From JBGTCY01 sp041748615 (GTDB taxonomy: Bacteria > Bacteroidota > Bacteroidia > Chitinophagales > CAIOSU01), in NCBI GenBank assembly GCA_041748615.1, contig JBGTCY010000069.1, positions 1 to 9,084 of the forward strand: a stretch of DNA of 9,084 nt, in the 5' to 3' direction. Under the pieces are notes generated by a model that was not told the origin of the DNA, searched no databases, and saw only the letters and a program-made list of their open reading frames with translations. Positions 1-5,817 of this stretch are shown here, piece by piece. Every line of letters starts with the position of its first letter. Position 1 is the stretch's first letter. A program made the position numbers and the translations under genes.

Positions 1-234
1 AGCTTAGAGGAAGTAGCCAAAGACCTCAATCCTGTGATTAGAGGTATCATCAACTACTATCATAAGTTTCGCAAGAGCGATATGCGCGATGTTTGGCGAC
101 AGCTTAATGCGCGACTACTGAAATGGGTAAAATGGGAGAAAGGACTGTACCTGAATGCAAGTATTCGATACTTGAAGAATAGGTACAAGGAACAACCCGA
201 TTTATTTGCACACTGGCAATTGGCATGTCCATAA
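1..234 (+). CDS. ltrA: Group II intron reverse transcriptase/maturase, C-terminal fragment
   Basis: This is the last 77 codons of a frame that is open from the left edge; the N-terminal reverse transcriptase domain is outside the window. The visible peptide (LNPVIRGIINYYHKF … LNARLLKWVKWEKG …) matches the maturase-specific domain (GIIM, domain X) that binds intron RNA and promotes splicing. It ends with …DLFAHWQLACP, the short ending typical of group II intron proteins without an HNH endonuclease domain. The in-frame GTG at 34 is an internal Val codon, not a start. Thirty-four bases after the stop, domain V begins, as expected for a protein encoded in intron domain IV. The family call is firm. 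The symbol is the generic name for the family, not a claim of identity with the lactococcal gene. Confidence 0.85.
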   Translation, partial: SLEEVAKDLNPVIRGIINYYHKFRKSDMRDVWRQLNARLLKWVKWEKGLYLNASIRYLKNRYKEQPDLFAHWQLACP

Positions 235-255
235 GAAATAATATTTTCGTGTGAC

Positions 256-699
256 TTAACAACATGAAGAGCCGTGTGAAGGGAGACTTTCACGCACGGT
301 TCTGTGGGAAGGTGGGGGTGAGATTCCTTTGCCTGACCCGATCATGCTTTTTGAACCGAAATTGATTAACAATCCAACTTCCAACTTGTATGCTTTCAGA
401 TAGTTTAAAGCTTGCGCTAAATGAACATCCTCTAATTGCACCAAAGCTTTTAGCTCTACCAAAACTTTCCCCTCTACAACAAAATCGGCTCGTCTGGTGC
501 CGATAGGCTTCTCCATGTTTTTGTAATAAATATCCTGTTCAATTTCTCTCGTAAACTCTAAGCCTGACTGTGCCATTTCATAAGCCAATGCCCGTTGGTA
601 AATCACTTCCTGAAATCCATTGCCTAAAAATTTATGCACTTCAAATGCAGCGCCTATCATTTTTTCAGTAATGTCTTTGTATTTTAATTCTTCATTCAT
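256..699 (-). CDS. GxxExxY family protein with C-terminus replaced by intron sequence
   Basis: The first 119 residues form a typical GxxExxY-family protein of unknown function. The signature GFQEVIY is at residues 28-34. Asp72 (RADF) and the VELKA segment (Glu82, Lys84) give a D…ExK pattern like the PD-(D/E)XK nuclease fold, so a nucleic-acid role has been supposed for the family. The family usually ends shortly after an INFGSKS motif, present here at 112-118. From residue 120 the frame (MIGSGKGISPPP…) is the antisense of group II intron domains VI and V, running to a TAA at 256-258. The genuine gene portion is therefore 343-699, with its last few residues displaced beyond the left edge. The ATG at 697-699 has no Shine-Dalgarno sequence and is preceded by CGGAT repeats. 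Because the intron lies antisense to the gene, splicing cannot repair the mRNA. The core may still fold. Confidence 0.82.
   Translation of the reverse strand: MNEELKYKDITEKMIGAAFEVHKFLGNGFQEVIYQRALAYEMAQSGLEFTREIEQDIYYKNMEKPIGTRRADFVVEGKVLVELKALVQLEDVHLAQALNYLKAYKLEVGLLINFGSKSMIGSGKGISPPPSHRTVRESLPSHGSSCC
269..302 (+). ncRNA. Group II intron domain V (catalytic hairpin)
   Basis: A 34-nt hairpin with the domain V pattern. The lower stem GAGCCGT (269-275) pairs with ACGGTTC (296-302), including one G-U pair. There is a two-base bulge GC (294-295). The upper stem GTGAAGG (276-282) pairs with CTTTCAC (287-293), capped by a GAGA tetraloop of the GNRA type. The AGC catalytic triad is at 270-272. 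All elements needed for metal-ion catalysis look intact, so the RNA core shows no decay here. Confidence 0.9.
306..342 (+). ncRNA. Group II intron domain VI and 3' splice site
   Basis: After a three-base linker, GGG (306-308) can pair with CCC (337-339) and AGG (310-312) with CCT (332-334). This leaves A336 unpaired as the likely branch-point adenosine, six bases before the proposed intron end at T342. The apical part (GGGG 314-317 with CCTT 326-329) pairs more weakly. The boundary is inferred from the interrupted host gene, not from an aligned empty site. Confidence 0.65.
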
Positions 700-703
700 A
701 AAA

Positions 704-742
704 ATCCGTGTAATCTTTTAATCCGCTACATCCGCGATTCCG
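704..742. repeat. Degenerate ATCCG repeats next to the GxxExxY start
   Basis: On the + strand the pentamer ATCCG occurs at 704-708, 721-725 and 730-734, and ATTCCG at 737-742. On the coding strand this is CGGAT repeated directly ahead of the GxxExxY start. A similar string (ATCTGCG … ATCCG) occurs near 2440-2460 in the same orientation. Spacing is irregular, so this is a degenerate motif cluster and not a clean tandem array. Its role is unknown. Confidence 0.4.
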
Positions 743-751
743 ACAATTTTT

Positions 752-2266
752 TTACTGAAAAACAATCTTCCCTCTCCCCATAACGCCTTGCTTTGAATAA
801 ATTGAAATGACATAAACTCCCGCAGGCAGGTTGTTTCTGTAAAGAAAATATTCTCCGTAGCCGTAGCCATTGAGCGATGTTTTGTTTTGGTGGATGAGCC
901 TGCCGGACATTCCATGCAATTGAATGTTGACATCCTGATAGGGCAGGTCATTGGCTTTGATTGCGATGATTGCCTGCTCTTGTGCGGGGTTGGGGACGAT
1001 TTGGATATGCGGGTTTTTGATGTGAACGGTTGCAGGCTCATGGATGCCCACCGGCAAGCCGCAGTCATCGGGACCGAGGCAGCCGAGGCTGTCTAATTTG
1101 AGCAGCCAGAAGTTGCTGCCCGAAAAGCCCGGCTCAAAAGCATTGCCCGTGCAGATGAAACCGCCATCGGTGGTTTGTTTGATGTCATAAAGAGTATTCG
1201 AACTGTTAGTGTTGTAAGCGTGAAGGCGTTCCCAAATTTTATTGCCGTCTTTATCCAGTTTAATTATCCATCCGTATTGATAGGAACTACCTCCCATTGC
1301 ATAAGTTTCTTCTCCTGCTACGATTATCGTTTCATCATCTAATGCTCTGATTTGACGAAAAGTCTGGTCGTTTCCGATAATAGATTTAAAAAAACGTCTC
1401 CATTCTACTTCACCGTTGTTGTCTAACTTATGGATATAGGTCGTTCTCCAAAACGAATGTTGCAGGGAATCAGAACAGCTTCCGGCTACATATCCTGAAT
1501 TACCTATCATTGCCAAAGTAACAGTGCCACAATTGTTATTATAAACATTCGGCAAAGCGCTTGAAACAACATTTCCGCTTGTATCAGTAAAGAGAATGTA
1601 GTTATTGAAACTGCCGGGTCCGAATGTTTTACTTCCTCCACCCAGTACATATCCGTCATTTGATATAAGAATTGCTGCGCCTATTTCAATGTTGCTCCCC
1701 CCATAAGTTTTCTGCCATTTCAGGTTGCCGAGGCTGTCGGTTTTCACCAAATAATAATCTCCATGCGCGTTGCCGAAACTTTCCGTGTAGCCAATTATTA
1801 CATAATCGCCATTGGACGCTTGCGCACAGTTGGAAAAGTAATCATCGCGCACTCCGCCAAATACTTTTATCCATTCCAGATTGCCGTCATCATCGAATTT
1901 GTAGAGGGCGGCTTTTCTAATTGTGCTGACTGAATCAATTATGTACCCAGCTAAAGCAAACCCACCATGTAAACTTTTTATCAATGAACCGGGATTACCC
2001 GCTCCCCAATATTCCCCTACTTTTCCATGAATTTTAGACCATGTTAAATTTCCATTAAAATCGGTCTTTAATAATTTTATCCCTTCCTCTCCTGACAGGC
2101 TCTGGAAGTATCCGCCTCCGCAACTTAAATACCCATCTTGAAGTTGTAAAACGGAATTAGAAAATTCCGGGTCTGAAACCGGATACGGGATTTTATTAAA
2201 GTAAATCTGAGATTTAGCTGTGATTATTACAATGGAAAAGAATAATAAAAGATAAAATGTTTTCAC
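752..2266 (-). CDS. Secreted protein with propeller-like repeats and T9SS type A sorting domain
   Basis: A 504-residue protein exported by Sec and then probably by the type IX secretion system. Residues 1-19 form a signal peptide (hydrophobic LLLFFSIVII, likely cleavage before QIYF). Residues about 60-395 contain recurring units of the form 'LxKxDxxGNLxWxKxxGG … DGGYxxxG' (around 67-80, 120-138, 173-190, 278-292 and 335-350), suggesting a beta-propeller-like fold. Residues about 423-504 are the sorting domain: VPNPAQEQ opens it, followed by MSGRLIH, LPAGVYVISI and the final GKIVFQ. The function beyond being extracellular or surface-attached is not evident. The start is GTG at 2264-2266, because an in-frame TGA lies immediately upstream and no ATG precedes the signal peptide. 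No Shine-Dalgarno sequence is seen, so translation may be coupled to the overlying remnant. The GxxExxY gene follows on the same strand 52 bases downstream. Confidence 0.88.
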   Translation of the reverse strand: MKTFYLLLFFSIVIITAKSQIYFNKIPYPVSDPEFSNSVLQLQDGYLSCGGGYFQSLSGEEGIKLLKTDFNGNLTWSKIHGKVGEYWGAGNPGSLIKSLHGGFALAGYIIDSVSTIRKAALYKFDDDGNLEWIKVFGGVRDDYFSNCAQASNGDYVIIGYTESFGNAHGDYYLVKTDSLGNLKWQKTYGGSNIEIGAAILISNDGYVLGGGSKTFGPGSFNNYILFTDTSGNVVSSALPNVYNNNCGTVTLAMIGNSGYVAGSCSDSLQHSFWRTTYIHKLDNNGEVEWRRFFKSIIGNDQTFRQIRALDDETIIVAGEETYAMGGSSYQYGWIIKLDKDGNKIWERLHAYNTNSSNTLYDIKQTTDGGFICTGNAFEPGFSGSNFWLLKLDSLGCLGPDDCGLPVGIHEPATVHIKNPHIQIVPNPAQEQAIIAIKANDLPYQDVNIQLHGMSGRLIHQNKTSLNGYGYGEYFLYRNNLPAGVYVISIYSKQGVMGRGKIVFQ

Positions 2267-2428
2267 TCAGTTAATTTTTATCAGCTTATCCGACCTTTTT
2301 ACTTCTCCATGCACCCACACTTTGTATATCAACATTCCGGTTGTATTTAATGCACCCAATGGCAATTCCGTTATTATTTCTCTGATTCTGATGTAAGAAT
2401 GAAGTGTTTGCCATGATTTTTTGCTTTT
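2267..2428 (-). pseudogene. Remnant of a T9SS C-terminal sorting domain
   Basis: A 53-codon open stretch bounded upstream by TGA (2429-2431) and ended by TGA at 2267-2269. Its second half (ELPLGALNTTGMLIYKVWV … SDKLIKIN) is a good match to the end of a type A sorting domain, the 'LPxGxYxYKV … GKLIKI' pattern. The first half (KSKKSWQTLHSYIR…) has no clear start codon or signal sequence. It is best read as the surviving tail of a T9SS cargo gene whose main body was deleted or frameshifted. It abuts the next gene exactly (TGA followed by GTG). Confidence 0.62.
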
Positions 2429-2576
2429 TCATTAGGAATTATCTGCGCTAATTATCCGTAATGAGTTAGCACAAGTTAGGCAAACGCACAATATTATATG
2501 CTCAAACTTTCGCAATGTATGGGCGCACAAGCAGGCATCCGCTTCGGGCAATCGCCTCAATGCTTGCGCGAGCACC

Positions 2577-2604
2577 GTGGTCTGTGGACCGTGGACTATG
2601 GACT
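2577..2604. repeat. Heptamer tandem repeat, GTGGACT type, four units
   Basis: Four consecutive 7-base units: GTGGTCT, GTGGACC, GTGGACT, ATGGACT. Each differs from the consensus GTGGACT at no more than one position. It lies in the non-coding spacer between infB and the T9SS remnant. Confidence 0.75.
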
Positions 2605-2635
2605 AAAGCAAGTTGAGTAGCATTCACTAGGGGAT

Positions 2636-2652
2636 GCCGGAACGAGTCCGGC
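2636..2652. repeat. GC-rich hairpin GCCGGA/TCCGGC
   Basis: Perfect six-base inverted repeat, GCCGGA (2636-2641) and TCCGGC (2647-2652), around a five-base loop ACGAG. It has no T-run on either side, so it is unlikely to be an intrinsic terminator. It resembles small interspersed palindromes found between genes, but copy number cannot be tested in this window. Confidence 0.5.
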
Positions 2653-2669
2653 AAGGCATGACACTCACT

Positions 2670-2704
2670 TTAAACCTTAGACATTAAACCTTAAACCTTA
2701 CCCC
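2670..2704. repeat. Heptamer tandem repeat, TTAAACC type, about five units
   Basis: Units in order: TTAAACC (2670-2676), TTAGACA, TTAAACC, TTAAACC (2691-2697), then a decayed TTACCCC. The period is exactly 7 throughout. It is non-coding and sits about 65 bases from the other heptamer array in this spacer. Confidence 0.75.
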
Positions 2705-2823
2705 CTTTCCCCGCGCGGAGGTAAAGAACTCACATCGCGCAACGCTGCGAGTCAAAGAAAGGTATAGACGTACGAAGAGAGCGCAACAGTTTTTTTTAAC
2801 AATCAAGAATTCAGCATAACCGT

Positions 2824-5586
2824 TTACAGGGTTCTCTTGACTTCTGTTTCCTCGTAGCTTTCGAGGTTGTCGCCTGTTTTGAGGTCGTTGAAGTCTTTGA
2901 TGTGGATGCCGCAATCTTGACCCGATAACACTTCTTTCACTTCGTCTTTGAAGCGTTTGAGTGTGCCGATGATGCCCGCGTAAACGACAATGCCATCGCG
3001 GATGACCCTGATTTTGGTTTTGTTGGTGATTTTTCCTTCCACCACGATGCAGCCGGCAATGGTTCCGACTTTGCTGACTTTGAAGACTTCCCGCACTTCG
3101 GCATTGCCGGTGATTTTTTCTTCGATGGTCGGTTCGAGCATGCCTTCCATCGCGGTTTTGATTTCCTCGATGGCGTCATAGATGATGGAGTAGAGGCGGA
3201 TTTCGATGTTTTCTTTTTCCGCCAGTTTGCGCGCGCTGAGGGAGGGGCGCACCTGGAAGCCGACAATGATGGCATCAGATGCCGAGGCGAGCAGCACGTC
3301 TGATTCGGTGATTTGCCCGACTCCGCTGTGCACCACGTTGACGGCAATTTCTTCGCCCGACAGTTTTTGCATGGAATCAGACAACGCCTGTACGGAGCCG
3401 TCCACATCGCCTTTGATGATGACGTTGAGTTCTTTGAACGTGCCGAGCGCGAGGCGTCTGCCGATTTCGTCTAAGGTGATATGTTTTTTGGTGCGCAGAC
3501 CCTGTTCGCGTAATATCTGCTCGCGTCTGTTGGTGATTTCTTTCGCGTCCTGTTCATATTCATAGACCTTGAATGATTCGCCCGCCTGCGGAGCGCCATT
3601 CAATCCTAAAATCAAAGCCGCGGAGGAGGGTCCCGCTTCGTTTCTCTTTTCGCCTTTTTCATTGAACATCGCTTTCACCTTGCCGTGGTGAATGCCTGAA
3701 ACGACAATGTCGCCCATTTTGAGCGTGCCGTTTTGGATGAGCAGGGTGGCGACATAACCTCTGCCTTTGTCGAGCGTGGCTTCAATGACGGTGCCGGAAG
3801 CGTATTTGTCGGGATTTGCTTTTAATTCGAGCAATTCGGCTTCGAGCAAAATTTTATCTAAGAGTTTGTCAATATTCAGCCCTTGTTTGGCGGAGATTTC
3901 CTGCGACTGAAATTTGCCGCCCCATTCTTCCACGAGTAAATTCATGTTGGCGAGCTGCTCGCGGATTTTATCGGGCATAGCGCCTTCCTTGTCAATCTTG
4001 TTGATAGCGAAAATCATAGGTACGCCCGCGGCTTGCGCGTGGCTGATGGCTTCGCGGGTTTGCGGCATCACGGCATCATCGGCAGCAATCACAATGACCG
4101 CTACGTCCGTCACGCTCGCACCGCGCGCACGCATGGCGGTAAACGCTTCGTGACCGGGAGTGTCGAGAAACACTACTTTTTTGCCGCTGTCCGTAGTTAC
4201 TTCATACGCGCCAATGTGCTGGGTGATACCGCCCGCTTCCTGGCTGATGACATTCGCGCTGCGGATGTAATCGAGCAGGGATGTTTTACCGTGGTCAACG
4301 TGACCCATCACGGTGACGATAGGAGCACGGTCTTTTAAATCTTCCGGCAGGTCTTCATCGTCATCAAATTCATCAGTCTGTTCGGCTACGTTAATGAATT
4401 TCACCTTGAATCCGAATTCATCAGCGACCAATTCGATGACTTCCGCAGAGAGGCGCTGGTTGATGGACACCATGATGCCTAATTTGAGACACTTGCTGAT
4501 TACTTCAGTAGCGGAGGCGTTCATCAGGCTCGCTAATTCGCTGACTGAAATAAATTCTGTCACGTGTAAAATGCTGGTATCTACCGTAGAGGCTTCCGCA
4601 GAGGCGGCAGCGTCTTCTTTTCTTTGTCTTTTGATGCGGGCTTTCACGCCTCTGCCTTTGGAGCCGGCTCCGAGTTTGGCGAGGGTGGTTTTGATTTTGT
4701 CCTGAATTTCTTTTTCCGAAACCTGTTGCTGTTCTTCCGTGAGCTGGCGTTTGCCGGGCGCGCCTTTTCTCCTGCTTGTGTCATCTGTTTTTTGAGCGCC
4801 ATCAGTTTTTCCTTCTTCCTTACCGTCTTTCAGGGTAACCCTTGTCTTAACGATTCGTTTCCGCTTTCTTTTCTGATTCCGCTCATATTCGGAACCTGAT
4901 TCTGGTTTTTCTTTTTTCTCCGGCACTCTTTCGACCGGCAAATCCATTTTCCCAATCACCTTCGGACCTTCGAGCTTAATGCGCTCGGTTTTAATCATCT
5001 CGGGTTCAGGAGCGGGTTCTTTCCGGATTTCTTTGATTTCTTCTTTGACTTCCGGTTCCGGTTCTTTTTCTTTAATTACTTCTTCCGCTTCCGGGGTTTC
5101 TTTTTCGGTTGTTTTGGTTTTAGAAGTTTTTTTCAGGTCAACCTTCCCAACCACTTTCGGACCTTCAAGGTCGGGGACTGCTGTTTTTTGAACCTGACTT
5201 TCTTCTTTTTCCTTTTCTTTCTCCTTCTCTATTTCCTTTTCCTTCTCCTTGGGTTTTTTCTCTTTGATGTCAATGGACTGTACGCCTGTCGCTTTGATGA
5301 GCACTTCCTGCGTGTCATTTTCTTTCTTTACGCCCGTAACGGTTTTGGTAAGCACAACATCTTTGTGTTCGCTGCTGCCGATGGTGATTTCAGCGGCTTT
5401 TTCCTTGGCGGCTACGTCTTTCTGATATTCTTTCATCAGGAGGACATACATCTCCTCCGTGATTTTGGTTGTAGGTCTGTCTTCCACCTCATAGCCCTTG
5501 CTTTTGAGGTGTTCAATGATGGTGTGCGTACCTACGTTCAGTTCGTTGGCTACTTTAACTAATCTCAGACTTTTTACTTCAGCCAT
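2824..5586 (-). CDS. infB: Translation initiation factor IF-2
   Basis: A 920-residue IF-2, the GTPase that brings initiator fMet-tRNA to the 30S subunit and promotes 50S joining. Residues 1-55 form a small IF2_N domain. Residues about 60-330 are a long, very charged linker (Lys/Glu-rich, with KEKEKEKEE near 121-129 and a basic KRKRKR stretch near 239-244). A second IF2_N-like segment lies at 340-395. The GTPase domain carries G1 GHVDHGKT (428-435), G3 DTPGH (475-479) and G4 NKID (529-532); translational domains II-IV follow to the C-terminus. The linker contains a duplicated motif, LEGPKVVGKVDL (140-151) and LEGPKVIGKMDL (205-216). The length is normal for Bacteroidota, whose IF-2 linker is long. 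It is the last gene of the rimP-nusA-infB operon, 231 bases after nusA. The start ATG at 5584-5586 has no Shine-Dalgarno sequence. Confidence 0.98.
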   Translation of the reverse strand: MAEVKSLRLVKVANELNVGTHTIIEHLKSKGYEVEDRPTTKITEEMYVLLMKEYQKDVAAKEKAAEITIGSSEHKDVVLTKTVTGVKKENDTQEVLIKATGVQSIDIKEKKPKEKEKEIEKEKEKEKEESQVQKTAVPDLEGPKVVGKVDLKKTSKTKTTEKETPEAEEVIKEKEPEPEVKEEIKEIRKEPAPEPEMIKTERIKLEGPKVIGKMDLPVERVPEKKEKPESGSEYERNQKRKRKRIVKTRVTLKDGKEEGKTDGAQKTDDTSRRKGAPGKRQLTEEQQQVSEKEIQDKIKTTLAKLGAGSKGRGVKARIKRQRKEDAAASAEASTVDTSILHVTEFISVSELASLMNASATEVISKCLKLGIMVSINQRLSAEVIELVADEFGFKVKFINVAEQTDEFDDDEDLPEDLKDRAPIVTVMGHVDHGKTSLLDYIRSANVISQEAGGITQHIGAYEVTTDSGKKVVFLDTPGHEAFTAMRARGASVTDVAVIVIAADDAVMPQTREAISHAQAAGVPMIFAINKIDKEGAMPDKIREQLANMNLLVEEWGGKFQSQEISAKQGLNIDKLLDKILLEAELLELKANPDKYASGTVIEATLDKGRGYVATLLIQNGTLKMGDIVVSGIHHGKVKAMFNEKGEKRNEAGPSSAALILGLNGAPQAGESFKVYEYEQDAKEITNRREQILREQGLRTKKHITLDEIGRRLALGTFKELNVIIKGDVDGSVQALSDSMQKLSGEEIAVNVVHSGVGQITESDVLLASASDAIIVGFQVRPSLSARKLAEKENIEIRLYSIIYDAIEEIKTAMEGMLEPTIEEKITGNAEVREVFKVSKVGTIAGCIVVEGKITNKTKIRVIRDGIVVYAGIIGTLKRFKDEVKEVLSGQDCGIHIKDFNDLKTGDNLESYEETEVKRTL

Positions 5587-5646
5587 TCGTTTTTTGGTTC
5601 TGTATTAAATTTCCTTCCCGCAAATAAACAGGAAAAATATCATTAA

Positions 5647-5737
5647 AGGGCAGTTCCAAAAATTGCTCTTTTTGATTGCCTCATCCCTTGCCTTCTCCGA
5701 AGGAGAAGGAGATTGAGGTAATTTTTTGAACTGCCCT
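5647..5737. repeat. Palindromic repeat, copy 1 (nusA-infB gap)
   Basis: A 91-base palindrome. The end arms AGGGCAGTTCCAAAAATT (5647-5664) and AATTTTTTGAACTGCCCT (5720-5737) are reverse complements at 17 of 18 positions. Inside is a second inverted repeat, CCTTCTC/GAGAAGG, around CGAAG, and a CCTCA/TGAGG pair. The element would fold into a long hairpin in the operon mRNA. It has no coding capacity and looks like a small non-autonomous or REP/MITE-like element. A related shorter copy follows 19 bases later. Confidence 0.72.
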
Positions 5738-5756
5738 AAATATTAAATTTATGTCA

Positions 5757-5811
5757 GTTCTGAAAATTCACTCTTTTTAATTGAATCCTCCCCTTCGGCA
5801 ATTTTCAGAAC
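5757..5811. repeat. Palindromic repeat, copy 2 (shorter, next to the nusA stop)
   Basis: The arms GTTCTGAAAATT (5757-5768) and AATTTTCAGAAC (5800-5811) are perfect 12-base reverse complements. The internal string CTCTTTTTAATTG (5771-5783) matches CTCTTTTTGATTG of copy 1 (5666-5678) at 12 of 13 bases, and both are followed by a TCxTCCC string. The two are therefore divergent copies of one element, with copy 2 lacking most of the centre. Its edge lies 7 bases from the nusA stop codon, so the hairpin starts almost at the end of nusA in the mRNA. Confidence 0.68.
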
Positions 5812-5817
5812 CGCTCT

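Larger units (their letters stand above)
1..342 (+). mobile_element. Group II intron, 3' portion (maturase C-terminus plus domains V and VI)
   Basis: The window opens inside a group II intron, a self-splicing retroelement that moves by reverse splicing into DNA with the help of its encoded reverse transcriptase/maturase. Three parts are visible in the expected order: the maturase C-terminus (stop at 232-234), domain V (269-302) and domain VI (about 306-339). The likely 3' splice junction is after T342 (…CCCGAT). It is placed there because the interrupted minus-strand GxxExxY reading frame stops resembling its family at exactly this base. The 5' part of the intron and the other exon lie outside the window, so completeness and activity cannot be judged. 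Confidence 0.88.
2429..2823. other. Gene-free, repeat-rich spacer downstream of infB
   Basis: About 395 bases with no convincing reading frame on either strand. It holds two heptamer tandem repeats (2577-2604 and 2670-2704) and a GC-rich hairpin (2636-2652). The last 120 bases next to infB contain a run of T on the + strand (2791-2798), but I found no hairpin followed by a T-run on the minus strand. No clear intrinsic terminator for infB is therefore visible. Loss of sequence here would fit the truncated T9SS remnant at its left edge. Confidence 0.55.

Noticed and set aside
2521..2580. Possible IS end or REP-like element around 2500-2575
   Set aside because: The stretch looks repeat-like (GCTTCGGGCAATCGCC), but no paired inverted ends, target duplication or transposase fragment is visible in the window.
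2791..2823. T-run near the infB stop as a terminator
   Set aside because: The run of T is on the + strand, and on the minus strand no hairpin precedes a T-run, so it does not fit an infB terminator.
2684..2914. Minus-strand 76-codon frame overlapping the infB 3' end
   Set aside because: Half of it is out of frame with infB and the rest is spacer repeat sequence; there is no family resemblance.
4033..4338. Plus-strand open frames opposite infB, including 4624-4899 and 5188-5562
   Set aside because: They mirror the infB codons; the Phe/Leu-rich peptides come from reading the Lys/Glu-rich linker on the other strand.
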